From the NCBI RefSeq assembly GCF_014202695.1, contig NZ_JACHHH010000005.1, forward strand, positions 31,790 to 95,789: 64,000 bases of DNA, in the 5' to 3' direction. Both the position numbers and the translations under genes were made by a program. This document shows, one piece after another, positions 44,489 through 53,009 of this stretch. The notes beneath the pieces are model-generated. The model worked only from the letters and a program-made list of their open reading frames with translations. It searched no databases and had not been told where the DNA came from. How positions within the stretch are numbered: position 1 is the stretch's first letter; each line of letters starts with the position of its first letter. The stretch comes from Oribacterium sinus. Lineage in GTDB: Bacteria > Bacillota > Clostridia > Lachnospirales > Lachnospiraceae.

Positions 44489-44967
44489 TCTTTTTCTCCT
44501 GTTTTTTCAATACTGCGAATCAAAACGGTATAACTGCTTCCCCCTTCCAGGAAAACCTCCACTTCCTCCCCCACACGCTTTCCCATCAGTGCCTTTCCCA
44601 AAGGAGACTGATTGGAAATTCTTCCTTCCAGGGATTGCCCTCGAATAGAGGTGACCAGACGATAGCACTCTTCCTCTTTATCCTCCGGAAAATACACCAC
44701 CACCGTGTCATTAATCCCCACAACGCCCTCTTCCGACTTTGTGGAAATCACTTTGGCAAACTTTAAGACCCGCTCTAAATAACGAATCCGGGATTCATTT
44801 TGATTCTTCTCTTTCTTAGCGGCATAGTATTCAAAGTTTTCCGACAGGTCTCCCTGGGCTCTGGCCTCCTTCACCGCCTCAATCAACTTCGGGCGAATCT
44901 CCAGCTTTCTTTTCTGAATCTCCGCCTCGATTTTCCGCACATCCTCCCGGGTTAATTCCTCACTCAT
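44464..44967 (-). CDS. greA: Transcription elongation factor GreA/GreB family
   Basis: A 167-residue protein. The N-terminal coiled coil (about residues 5-75) holds the key GDLSENFEYYAAKKEKN motif with the acidic tip residues used to stimulate RNA cleavage in backtracked polymerase. The C-terminal FKBP-like domain has GKALMGKRVGEEVEVF. The extended acidic tail (KTGEKEEEEIRKF) is a little longer than in the usual 158-residue protein. It starts 17 bases after apt, in the same transcript. Confidence 0.93.
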   Translation of the reverse strand: MSEELTREDVRKIEAEIQKRKLEIRPKLIEAVKEARAQGDLSENFEYYAAKKEKNQNESRIRYLERVLKFAKVISTKSEEGVVGINDTVVVYFPEDKEEECYRLVTSIRGQSLEGRISNQSPLGKALMGKRVGEEVEVFLEGGSSYTVLIRSIEKTGEKEEEEIRKF

Positions 44968-44984
44968 CCTATTCTCCTAAAGCT

Positions 44985-45515
44985 TTATTTTCCTTCGTAG
45001 CAAATGAGAGATTCCAAGGAGTAGTTTTCAAGCTTCTTTCTGCCTTCCAGTCCGGCAAGCTCCATCACCACGGAAATCTTGGCTACCTCTCCCCCAAGAC
45101 GCTCCACAAGCTTGCAAGCCGCCTCCAAAGTACCTCCTGTCGCGATTAAGTCATCCACGATAACGACTTTGGTTCCCTTCTGAATGGCATCCTTGTGAAT
45201 CTCCACCTCAGCCTTGCCATACTCCAAATCATAGGCAATGGATTCCGTCTCTCTGGGCAACTTTCCCTTCTTTCGTACCGGCACAAAGCCCTTATGCAAC
45301 TCATAGGCGATGGCTGTTCCGAAGATAAAGCCCCGGCTCTCCAGACCGATGACAAGATCAAAATCCACATCCTTTAAAGACCGGATTAAGCCATCTACGG
45401 AATCCTTCAATCCGTCCGGATCCTGAATCAAAGAAGTAATATCACGGAAGATTACTCCCTTCTCCGGAAAATCCGGAATGGACAATACATAATCTGCTAA
45501 ATGCTCTCTTTTCAT
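44985..45515 (-). CDS. apt: Adenine phosphoribosyltransferase
   Basis: A 176-residue purine-salvage enzyme that makes AMP from adenine and PRPP. The PRPP-binding loop VVIVDDLIATGGTLEAA (about residues 115-131) and the N-terminal IPDFPEKGVIFRDIT are typical, as is LESRGFIFG. GAGGGGAG precedes the ATG at 45515, which overlaps the NUDIX gene stop in an ATGA; the frame is open to 45623 but the upstream part is not supported. Its position near rel and greA is common in Firmicutes. Confidence 0.95.
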   Translation of the reverse strand: MKREHLADYVLSIPDFPEKGVIFRDITSLIQDPDGLKDSVDGLIRSLKDVDFDLVIGLESRGFIFGTAIAYELHKGFVPVRKKGKLPRETESIAYDLEYGKAEVEIHKDAIQKGTKVVIVDDLIATGGTLEAACKLVERLGGEVAKISVVMELAGLEGRKKLENYSLESLICYEGK

Positions 45516-46090
45516 AGTTCTCCCCTCAAGTTCTTTATGGCATAGGCCTGAATGGCCGCCACAGTTTTGCTGTCTGTCATCTTTCCGTCCGAAATCAATT
45601 TCAGTAAGTCCTCCAGCGCCCAAGCCTCCAAGAAGATCTCCTCATCTTCATCAAAGCACTGCTGTCCCTTCTTCAAATCCTTGGCAAGATAAATGGCAAT
45701 CTTTTCATCCAAAAAGGCCACCGTGGTATTGACCCAAAGAAGAAGCTCTAAAGCCTCACTCTTATAGCCCGTTTCCTCCTCCAGCTCCCTCTTTGCACAA
45801 AGAAGAAAGTCTTCCTCTTCACTATCCCGCTTTCCCGCCGGAATTTCCAGGGTAAAACGCGACAGCGCATGACGGTATTGCCGAACCATGAGAAGCCTTC
45901 CGTCCTCTAAGACCGGAAGTACCGCCGCGGCTCCCATATGATGAATAAAGTCCCAGTGGGTCACATGACCGGACACATCCACCGTATCTTCATAGACCTC
46001 CAGCACCGAGCCCTTGTAGCGGAGCTTTCGTTCCAGTAAACGAACCGGAAGCTCTTCTTTTTTCTCTTCCTGCTTTTTCTTTTCTTCCAT
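45512..46090 (-). CDS. NUDIX hydrolase (ADP-ribose pyrophosphatase-like)
   Basis: A 192-residue NUDIX enzyme. The box is visible as G(x5)E(x7)REUxEExGU in GKRDSEEEDFLLCAKRELEEETGY (about residues 88-112). The preceding MVRQYRHALSRFTLEIPAG is typical of ADP-ribose pyrophosphatases, so the substrate is probably ADP-ribose or a related nucleoside diphosphate. The Lys/Glu-rich N-terminus is low-complexity. It overlaps apt by four bases, so the two are translationally coupled. Confidence 0.9.
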   Translation of the reverse strand: MEEKKKQEEKKEELPVRLLERKLRYKGSVLEVYEDTVDVSGHVTHWDFIHHMGAAAVLPVLEDGRLLMVRQYRHALSRFTLEIPAGKRDSEEEDFLLCAKRELEEETGYKSEALELLLWVNTTVAFLDEKIAIYLAKDLKKGQQCFDEDEEIFLEAWALEDLLKLISDGKMTDSKTVAAIQAYAIKNLRGEL

Positions 46091-46444
46091 CTTTCAAACA
46101 CTCCTATTCCGAAAGATTTTGATTTGAAATTCTCTATAAGATTTTCCCCTCAAACTTCTTTATTCTAACATACTTATAGGGATATCTCCATGATTTAACA
46201 AAAGATTTCCCCCCTTCGAATGTCGAAAGAACTCCCCCTTTGGATGTCGAAAGAACTCCCTTTAGAAACGAAAAAAAAGGCGAACAGAAGGAAACGCAAC
46301 GCTTCCTCTCTTCACCCTTTTGGAAAATCAATTAAGAAATTTCACTTTAGAAAAAAATTGGAAATTCCATTCGGAAAGTCCATTCGGAAAGTCCATTTAA
46401 AAAATCTCCCCCGAAAAATCCTATAAAGATTAATTTCAGTAATC
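46091..46444. repeat. Gap rich in short tandem repeats
   Basis: A 24-bp unit occurs twice with few changes (46218-46241 and 46242-46265, GATGTCGAAAGAACTCC core). A 13-bp unit CATTCGGAAAGTC occurs twice (46368-46380, 46381-46393). The rest is A/T-rich and no gene or hairpin family member was seen in these 354 bases. A 65-codon open frame through the repeats lacks any coding signal. Confidence 0.65.
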
Positions 46445-46813
46445 TTACTTGGAAAACTCCACCTTAGAAACTCCGTATCCCGCCTTGTTGATATGCTCTC
46501 TAAGCTCTTCCTCGCTGTGCTCTTCCTTCATCCGCACTTCCGCTGTATGACTGCTTAAATCCACCGTAGCCCAGACACCGGCAATGGCATTTAAGGCATT
46601 TTCCACCTTCTTCTTACAGTTTCCGCAATGCATATCGTCTACGGAAATTATGGCTTTAAAAGGATAATGTCCTTCCACCTTGTCGGAAACCTTTACGGAA
46701 TCCACACTGCATTCTCCTCCGCCGCAACAACCATTTTTTCCTCTTTTAATGACACTTCTTACCGCAAAAACGATAATTACGCCTACCAGTGCCAAGATGA
46801 CAAAATTTCCCAT
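46445..46813 (-). CDS. Small membrane protein fused to a heavy-metal-associated (HMA) domain
   Basis: A 122-residue protein. The N-terminal half has one helix (about residues 3-22) followed by the Cys-rich segment GKNGCCGGGEC, which resembles the FeoB-associated Cys-rich membrane protein family. The C-terminal half (about 50-120) is an HMA domain with the metal motif DMHCGNC. The fusion would put a metal-binding domain at the membrane, perhaps handing on copper or iron; substrate is unknown. The start at 46813 (MGNFVILAL) has GAGAGGA upstream; the frame is open to 46837. Confidence 0.8.
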   Translation of the reverse strand: MGNFVILALVGVIIVFAVRSVIKRGKNGCCGGGECSVDSVKVSDKVEGHYPFKAIISVDDMHCGNCKKKVENALNAIAGVWATVDLSSHTAEVRMKEEHSEEELREHINKAGYGVSKVEFSK

Positions 46814-46947
46814 GCTGTTCTTCCTCTCTGAAAACAAGTTTAGCTTAAATTCATTAGCTATGTCTAACTTCTTTAGTTTAGTCTCTTGTTTTCTCCTGTC
46901 AAGGAATTTTGAAAAATTTTATTTTTCCTATCGTGATGCACCGGGTC

Positions 46948-48270
46948 TTATTTTTCCTTTTCTTCTTCCTCTTCCGTCTCTTCCTTGTGTACGATAGTCT
47001 TTCCGATACGGTGGTTCTTGATTTCCGCCACATCGATACTCAGACCGTCCGTATCCAAGTGCAAGGAGGATCCGTCCTCCGGCACCCTACCGATAATTCC
47101 CATAATATAACCGCCAAAGGTATCCGCTGCCTCTAAATCCAGATGAATCTTCAGGGCTTCATTCACATCCTCCAAATCTGCAGAGCCGAGAATGCTCCAC
47201 TCATTTTCAGAAATCTGCTCAATAGGCTCCGGCTCCGGAAGCTCATCCTCCTCATGAAGGTCCCCCACCAAGGCCTCAATCAGGTCATGGAGGGTAACAA
47301 TTCCCGTCATTCCGCCGTACTCATCCAGCACTATCCCATAGTACTTTCTTTCCTTTTGCATGATTTTGAAAAGGTCGGAAACCTTCATATTCTGAGAAAT
47401 GAAGAAGGGGCGATCCACCGCATTCCGCATAACATTGGGTCTGCTTAAGTCGTTTAGGCGGAAATAATCCTTGGTATTCAAGACACCGATGATATCGTCA
47501 TTGTCCTCACCGCAAATCGGGTAACTGGCAAAACGGTTTTCATGGATGGTATGTCTCCACTGCCGGTCCGTATCCTCAATATAAAGCATAGCCACATCTG
47601 TTCTGTGGGTGCAAACGTCTTCCACCGTAAGATCTTTAAATTCAAACACATTTTGAATCCACTCATTTTCACTGGATTCAAAGATGCCGCTTTCCATTCC
47701 CTCATCAATCATCATCAAAATGTCTTCCTCGGAAACGGCATTGATATCTCTTTCCGGATCGATTTTCAGAAGCTTCAGTACCGCATTGGTGGATGCGGAA
47801 AGAAAGAAAACGATGGGCATGGAAATAATAGACACAATCCGCAGTACCGGGGCAATGAAAAGCGCTATAGGCTCTTTATATACCTGCGCCAAGCGTTTCG
47901 GCACCAACTCTCCGAAAACAATACTGATATAGGATAGAAGCAGGGTAATCAGCACAATAGAAAGGGGGTGCATCATGCTCTCCGTATTGGGGATAGGTAG
48001 CTTTACCAGGAGCTTGTCCAAATATCCCGCAAAGCTCTCTGCCGCAAAGGCACTGGAGAGAAATCCCGCCAGAGTAATCGCCACCTGAATGGTGGACAAA
48101 AAGCGGGAAGGCTCTTCCACAAGCTTTAAAAGATGCTTTGCATTTAGGCTTCCGTCCTCCGCAAGCTTTCTTATTTTTCCCTCTCCCATCTGCAAAACCG
48201 CAATTTCCGCGCAGGAAAAAAATCCGTTAATGAAAATCAGTACAAACAAGAGTATGACTCGACCAAGCAT
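46948..48270 (-). CDS. CNNM/CorC-family transporter-like protein (hemolysin-type)
   Basis: A 440-residue membrane protein. An N-terminal DUF21/CNNM domain with about four helices (about residues 1-190) precedes a CBS pair (about 215-335, with CTHRTDVAMLYIEDTDRQWR and YGIVLDEYGGMTGIVTLHDLIEALVGDL) and a C-terminal CorC_HlyC domain (about 355-430). Relatives are linked to Mg2+/Co2+ transport, and the hemolysin name is historical. GGAGG is about 16 bases before the ATG, unusually far, so the true start or ribosome-binding site is uncertain. It is not clearly linked to its neighbours. Confidence 0.88.
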   Translation of the reverse strand: MLGRVILLFVLIFINGFFSCAEIAVLQMGEGKIRKLAEDGSLNAKHLLKLVEEPSRFLSTIQVAITLAGFLSSAFAAESFAGYLDKLLVKLPIPNTESMMHPLSIVLITLLLSYISIVFGELVPKRLAQVYKEPIALFIAPVLRIVSIISMPIVFFLSASTNAVLKLLKIDPERDINAVSEEDILMMIDEGMESGIFESSENEWIQNVFEFKDLTVEDVCTHRTDVAMLYIEDTDRQWRHTIHENRFASYPICGEDNDDIIGVLNTKDYFRLNDLSRPNVMRNAVDRPFFISQNMKVSDLFKIMQKERKYYGIVLDEYGGMTGIVTLHDLIEALVGDLHEEDELPEPEPIEQISENEWSILGSADLEDVNEALKIHLDLEAADTFGGYIMGIIGRVPEDGSSLHLDTDGLSIDVAEIKNHRIGKTIVHKEETEEEEEKEK

Positions 48271-48588
48271 AGCTGTGTTTAAAAATCCTCCTTAACTCCA
48301 AAATCCTTGGAATAGTTTTTTGTTCCGGGAATACTCGAAAAATGAACTGCAGAAAAAGGTATAGCGTGTCCTACACACTATACCTTCTCACTATATGATT
48401 CTTAGGACTTCCGTTATCCGCGTCCCCGTCTTCGTCCATGTTCTTCCCCTTCTTGTCTCTTTCCTCAACTGAAAAGAATACAGGCATTATACGGAATCTC
48501 CCCCGCTTTGTCAAATTTCAAAATACCGGAAGCGTTTTCCCCTCAGGTATTTTAAAAGTATAACGGATTACAAATCCCGTTCTCAAAA
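48271..48588. other. 318-base gap between the CNNM gene and the methyltransferase
   Basis: Holds one terminator (48357-48385) and an otherwise AT-rich sequence with no gene, hairpin element or clear promoter. Confidence 0.5.
48357..48385 (-). terminator. Terminator after the methyltransferase
   Basis: AAGGTATAGCGTGT and ACACACTATACCTT pair over 13-14 bp with a 3-base loop, and on the minus strand TTTTTC follows. It lies about 200 bases beyond the methyltransferase stop. Confidence 0.75.
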
Positions 48589-49218
48589 TTATAACTCCAC
48601 CGGTATTCCCTTTCGGCAAAGAGCAATACGCCAAGGCTTCTTCTTTGCCCGGATATAACGAAACTTCAGAAAACCGGCATTTTCCAGATAAGACTTCAAT
48701 TCCGCCTCATCATAAAGTCTTGCGCCATGAATTTTCTTAGTCATGGAACAACACTTACTTTCCTTATCATGCGTAACCGCCAGAAGAAGTACTCCTCCCG
48801 GTTTTAAAACTCGATACGCCTCCGCCAAGGCTTTATCCATATTTTTCCAAAAGTAAATGCTTTCAAAGCTGGAAATGGCATCGAAGCTCTCATTCCGAAA
48901 GGGAAGCTTATTCACTCCACTTAAAATCACCTCGCATCTATCCTGAGAAATCGCCTTTTCATTCCAGCCTTCCGCAATGGAAACAGATACCGGGGAATGA
49001 TCAATGCCGCTGACATGGGCATCCGGATAACGCTCCAACCACCGTTCCAGATTGCCGCCTCCCCCGCAGCCCAAATCCAAAATATCCGCCTGAATCGGCA
49101 GTTCCACAAAAGACATGCCCCAGTGCCCCAGCTTGGCATGCTCTCCATAATTCATTAATAGGCTAATGACTCTCCCAAAAAATCCTCTGGGTTTCGAGAA
49201 ATTCTGCAAAAGCCCCAT
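48589..49218 (-). CDS. SAM-dependent class I methyltransferase
   Basis: A 209-residue protein. The SAM-binding glycine loop is LDLGCGGGGNLERWL (about residues 48-62), the acidic residue is in VSGIDHSP, and FDAISSFESIYFWKNMDKALAEAYRVLKPGGVLLL gives motifs II-III. The substrate (small molecule or macromolecule) is not evident. The frame is open to 49290, but ATG 49218 (MGLLQNFSKPRG) is preceded by AGGAGG. A consensus-quality promoter lies upstream at 49314-49342. Confidence 0.85.
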   Translation of the reverse strand: MGLLQNFSKPRGFFGRVISLLMNYGEHAKLGHWGMSFVELPIQADILDLGCGGGGNLERWLERYPDAHVSGIDHSPVSVSIAEGWNEKAISQDRCEVILSGVNKLPFRNESFDAISSFESIYFWKNMDKALAEAYRVLKPGGVLLLAVTHDKESKCCSMTKKIHGARLYDEAELKSYLENAGFLKFRYIRAKKKPWRIALCRKGIPVEL

Positions 49219-49313
49219 TGTCTTCCTCCTGAAATCTTGGGGAATCTTGCTCCTAGCATCCCCTTTTTTCTTTCTAGTCCCTCTTCGCAAGTCTTAATTT
49301 ATTCGTAAAATTA

Positions 49314-49342
49314 ATTTTATGGGACAAAGCCAGGCTTGTCAA
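49314..49342 (-). promoter_or_regulatory. Sigma-A type promoter of the methyltransferase gene
   Basis: On the minus strand TTGACA (49337-49342), a 17-base spacer and TAAAAT (49314-49319). Confidence 0.75.
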
Positions 49343-49516
49343 CAGGGAGATGGGGGAAGGGGGTAACTATGGGATATTTTTACAGCTTTTTACTTTTAGT
49401 CCTACCTACACTGTGTGACATTTTGTCACGTATTGGTTATCCCCATTTTATATTTAAATCGGCTACAAATTGTAGCCACTTCCATATTCCCCTTTATTCT
49501 TCTTGATTATTCCCCC

Positions 49517-50878
49517 TTAATCACTACATCTTTCCACTTCCCCAAATTCCTTTTTCTTCAGATACTCCTTCAATTTAAACGCACAAAAATAAGGGAAGGT
49601 ATAAATCTGATTGGCATATCCCACATTTACATCTCCAAATTTTATCCCAAATGAAATATCCTGGTATCTCTTATTGCTAATCAAGGCGGAAAGTGCCTTT
49701 GATTGATTGCTATTAGCCTTCACCTCTACCGGAACCAAAGCATTTTGGGTACGCACAAAAAAATCTTCCTCCAGGCTGGCATTTTCCTTCTTATAATAAT
49801 AGAGCCCAAAACCTTGCTTCACAAAAGCCTCTGCAACAAAGTTTTCATATAAAGCCCCCTTATACACCCCCAGGTTCTTATTGACTCTAAGGTCCTCCTG
49901 CGCCTCCTCATCCAAGGAAGAAATCAACAGACCGGTATCCATATAATATAGTTTGTATTTGCTTTCTTCGATATTTCCCTTCAAAGGAAGCTCGGGGAAT
50001 TGGAGGCAGTTACATTCCATGATGATACCTGCATCCTTTAGCCAATCGATGCAGCCGCTATATTCTCGAGATCTGGCATTTTTCGCCACTTTATTAAATT
50101 GAAACTTCTTATTTTCCTTAGCAAGCTGAGCAGGAATACTTCGATAGACACTAATAATCTTCGTCTGATCCAAGCCCTCTGCGTACTTTCTGACATCCTC
50201 TTCATAGTCCAAGCGAATCTGATTCTGTAAATCCAGAGTGCCGGAAAATGTTCCCGTCTCCAAATACTGCTTTACCACATCCGGCATTCCCCCAAGGACT
50301 GAATAGCTGAGAAAAAGTTCTTTGAAAATGGAGAGCTCATTCTCGTTAAATGGTTTGTTCTCCAGCATGTGGCTAAGGATACTGGCAATCTGCTCCTCCC
50401 TATAGCCCTTTGCCCAAAGGAATTCTTCAAAATCCATAGAAAACATTTCATAGTCTATTTTAGAGCCCACGCTATTACTGTGAATTCTTTTATAATTTAT
50501 CCCCAGCATGGATCCGCTACAAATCACATCATAATTTCCATCTCTATGGAAGGATTTCAAGGTAGTAGCCACATCAGGATGCTCCTGTATTTCATCAAAA
50601 AGAATAATGCTTTCCTTCGGAATAAACTGAATAGACGGGTCTGCCAAGGTGATATTTCTGGTCACACTTTCCACATCATACCCATCTGCTAAAATCTGCA
50701 TGAACTTTTTTTCCAGAGCAAAATTGATATAAACGATATTTTTATAGTTCTGTTTTGCAAAATGTAAAATGGATTCCGTCTTTCCTATTTGTCTGGCACC
50801 CTTAATGATCAAAGGCTTATGCTTGGAATCCGCCTTCCATTCCTGCAAAAAATCATCTATCTTTCTTTTAAAATACAT
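49517..50878 (-). CDS. AAA/DUF4143 family ATPase, copy 1
   Basis: A 453-residue ATP-binding protein. The N-terminal AAA_14 domain has the Walker A GARQIGKTES (about residues 27-36) and Walker B SIILFDEIQE (about 92-100). The C-terminal DUF4143 domain (about 205-450) contains the nuclease-like end with VPVEVKANSNQSK, a PD-(D/E)XK-type EVK motif. Function of this expanded family is unknown; some neighbours of relatives are toxins or mobile elements. GGAGGGG precedes the ATG. A 3 x 32 bp tandem array lies immediately upstream. A paralogue occurs at 57244-58593. Confidence 0.88.
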   Translation of the reverse strand: MYFKRKIDDFLQEWKADSKHKPLIIKGARQIGKTESILHFAKQNYKNIVYINFALEKKFMQILADGYDVESVTRNITLADPSIQFIPKESIILFDEIQEHPDVATTLKSFHRDGNYDVICSGSMLGINYKRIHSNSVGSKIDYEMFSMDFEEFLWAKGYREEQIASILSHMLENKPFNENELSIFKELFLSYSVLGGMPDVVKQYLETGTFSGTLDLQNQIRLDYEEDVRKYAEGLDQTKIISVYRSIPAQLAKENKKFQFNKVAKNARSREYSGCIDWLKDAGIIMECNCLQFPELPLKGNIEESKYKLYYMDTGLLISSLDEEAQEDLRVNKNLGVYKGALYENFVAEAFVKQGFGLYYYKKENASLEEDFFVRTQNALVPVEVKANSNQSKALSALISNKRYQDISFGIKFGDVNVGYANQIYTFPYFCAFKLKEYLKKKEFGEVERCSD

Positions 50879-50918
50879 GTTTCACCCCTCCATAAAGGGA
50901 TGGTATCACAAAAAAATA

Positions 50919-51014
50919 GCCACTTCAACGCCTTTCATCACATTTTATGAGCCACTTTTTGCCTTTTTCTCACATTTCATGAGCCACTTTTTGCCTTTTT
51001 CTCACATTTCATGA
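50919..51014 (-). repeat. Three 32-bp tandem units upstream of ATPase 1
   Basis: Units 50919-50950, 50951-50982 and 50983-51014; the second and third are identical, the first has several changes. On the plus strand each starts GCCAC and ends TTTCATGA-like. 32 bp is three helical turns, so identical sites would be on one face of the DNA. The array ends about 40 bases before the ATPase start. Confidence 0.85.
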
Positions 51015-51034
51015 AAAATGGCATAGATACCTCC

Positions 51035-52816
51035 TTACTGCTCCATCGTAAAGAGCGAGTAAAAATATCCCTTCTTTTCCATAAGTTCAGAGAAGATTCC
51101 TTCCTCTACGATCTCCCCTTCTTTTAACACACAAATCCTATCTACACGATTTAAAATCCTGGAATCCAAGTCATGGAGTACCAAAATCTCCGTGATATTC
51201 TCCAAGGATAAAAGGGAATCCAACACCAGATAGCTATTTTCCTTATCCAAAGCTGCAGTAATCTCATCCGCAAGGAGGATAGGGGTTTTTCGAAGGAGAC
51301 TTCTGGCAATATTGATTCTTTGCCGTTCTCCTCCGGAAAGGGCCGCTCCATTTTCCCCGCAAGGATAATCCAAACCTTTCTCCGAAATCAGATTTTTTAA
51401 ACCGGACTTTTCAATGGCCAGCTCCAGCTCCTCTTTACCATAGTCCTGAAACAGAGTAATGTTCTCATAAATACTGCCGTCAAAAATAAAGACCTCCTGT
51501 TGAATATAGGAAATCGAACGAAAGAGGCTTTCCTCGGGAAGGGTAGAAAGTTGCCTGTTTCCAATAGAAATCTCTCCTCCCTGGCTTCGCTCGATCCCCA
51601 TAAGAAGCTTTAGAATGGAGGACTTTCCTGAACCGGAAGCTCCCAGAAGGATCAGCTTTTCTCCCTCCTTTACCCGCAGAGTAAAGTCCTTCAAAACCTG
51701 CTTTTCCGGAGTATAAGAAAAGGAAAGACGGGAGAAGCAAATATCTCCCTGTAAAGACGGGATGGGAAGGGCTTTCTCATGGGAGTCTGTGTCGGTATGC
51801 TGATGATAACCGTCCTGAACAATTTCACTGCTCCTCTGCTGCTGTTCCTGCTGTTCCTCCTGCTCCCCTTTTTCTATCTTCTCCCAAAATTGTTCGGAAA
51901 GAGCATAGGCGGTTCTTGCCTTACTAAGCATTCCCGGAAGCTCTGTCACCGGATCAATGATATAGTTAATCAGTCGAGAAAAGGCCAGCACAGTTCCCAC
52001 GGAAATACTTTTACTTCTATAGGCCACAACAGCGCATAGGAGCAAAATGGCAAACTGGGTGATATAGCCGGAAATGGCGGCAAAGTAATTGATTTTCTCC
52101 ACACATTTTTCCCGCTCTTCCATGCGAGCTTCCACCTTTTGGCAGATTTTATCGTGAAGAGCTGAAAAAATTCCTTCCACCTTATAGGACTTAATGATGG
52201 TAAAGCCAATGGCAAAGTCCTTCAAAAATGCTAAATATTCTGCATTTTCCTTGGATAAATTCTCCTCAATCTTCTCCATATTTCTTCCGGAGAAAAGAGC
52301 GGCAAAAAAGGGAATCAGGGAAATGAGACAGGCCATCATGGCTAAAAAGAAATTGTAGCGAATCATTACCAATACAGCCCCTATTCCGCAAATGACGATT
52401 TGGGAAAGTATGGGAATCTGGTCCAAAAAATCCTCTTTGATTTTTTGTAAATCCGTATTCAGGGCAGAAAGATACACCGCCGTATTCTGTCCGTAAAACT
52501 CTGTCACCTTCTTTTTGGACAGATAATGATAGGCCATTTTCCGATACTGAAAGACCGCCTTGGTGCTGAACTTCGTCCGAAAATAGTAGGTACAAAGGCC
52601 GGAAAAGCTCACCATCAGTAACACCGCTACGGCCATTAGGATGATTTGATGCATACTGTAACGGCGATTTCCGGATAGGAAATCAATCAAAATCTGCATC
52701 AGTTGCGGTACAGAAAGAATACCCACGGACAAAACCGTGGTACCCAAAACCGCCATAAATAGATTTTTCCGATTGCCTTGAAAAAAGCTTTGACTTAAGG
52801 GATTACGCTGCTTCAT
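51035..52816 (-). CDS. ABC transporter, fused permease and ATP-binding domains
   Basis: A 593-residue half-transporter, exporter type. The N-terminal membrane domain (about residues 15-300) has about six helices. The ATPase domain (about 355-590) has Walker A LLGASGSGKSSILK, the signature ALSGGERQRINIARSLL, Walker B ILLADEITAALD and the His switch in LVLHDLDS. It probably acts as a homodimer. The Gln-rich linker (EQEEQQEQQQRS) before the ATPase domain is unusual. The substrate cannot be determined; no precursor peptide or partner was found. Confidence 0.9.
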   Translation of the reverse strand: MKQRNPLSQSFFQGNRKNLFMAVLGTTVLSVGILSVPQLMQILIDFLSGNRRYSMHQIILMAVAVLLMVSFSGLCTYYFRTKFSTKAVFQYRKMAYHYLSKKKVTEFYGQNTAVYLSALNTDLQKIKEDFLDQIPILSQIVICGIGAVLVMIRYNFFLAMMACLISLIPFFAALFSGRNMEKIEENLSKENAEYLAFLKDFAIGFTIIKSYKVEGIFSALHDKICQKVEARMEEREKCVEKINYFAAISGYITQFAILLLCAVVAYRSKSISVGTVLAFSRLINYIIDPVTELPGMLSKARTAYALSEQFWEKIEKGEQEEQQEQQQRSSEIVQDGYHQHTDTDSHEKALPIPSLQGDICFSRLSFSYTPEKQVLKDFTLRVKEGEKLILLGASGSGKSSILKLLMGIERSQGGEISIGNRQLSTLPEESLFRSISYIQQEVFIFDGSIYENITLFQDYGKEELELAIEKSGLKNLISEKGLDYPCGENGAALSGGERQRINIARSLLRKTPILLADEITAALDKENSYLVLDSLLSLENITEILVLHDLDSRILNRVDRICVLKEGEIVEEGIFSELMEKKGYFYSLFTMEQ

Positions 52817-52958
52817 ACTGTTCTTTTCCTTCCTGCTGTCATACTCTATTGTCCTATTTTTATACCCTTATATACTCTCTTGTCACGCTTCTATAAGTCT
52901 TTTATTCGTCTTTAAAAAGCCTCACACTAAGCTTCCGAAGTTCTTCCATTGTACTTTT

Positions 52959-53006
52959 CTCTATGCTTTTCTCTATACTTTCCTCTATACTTTCCTCTAT
53001 GCTTTT
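52959..53006. repeat. Four tandem 12-bp units (CTCTATRCTTTY)
   Basis: CTCTATGCTTTT, CTCTATACTTTC, CTCTATACTTTC, CTCTATGCTTTT in direct succession. They lie between the decarboxylase stop and the ABC transporter start, both on the minus strand. Slippage-prone but no function can be read. Confidence 0.75.
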
Positions 53007-53009
53007 CCT

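Noticed and set aside
44296-44766. Protein with 13-residue tandem repeats (plus strand)
   Set aside because: The open frame continues on the antisense strand of greA, has no ribosome-binding site, and the repeats are better explained as paired stem-loops at the DNA/RNA level.
46134-46331. Small protein across the tandem repeats before the HMA gene
   Set aside because: Its residues are simply the translated repeats; no ribosome-binding site and no known family.
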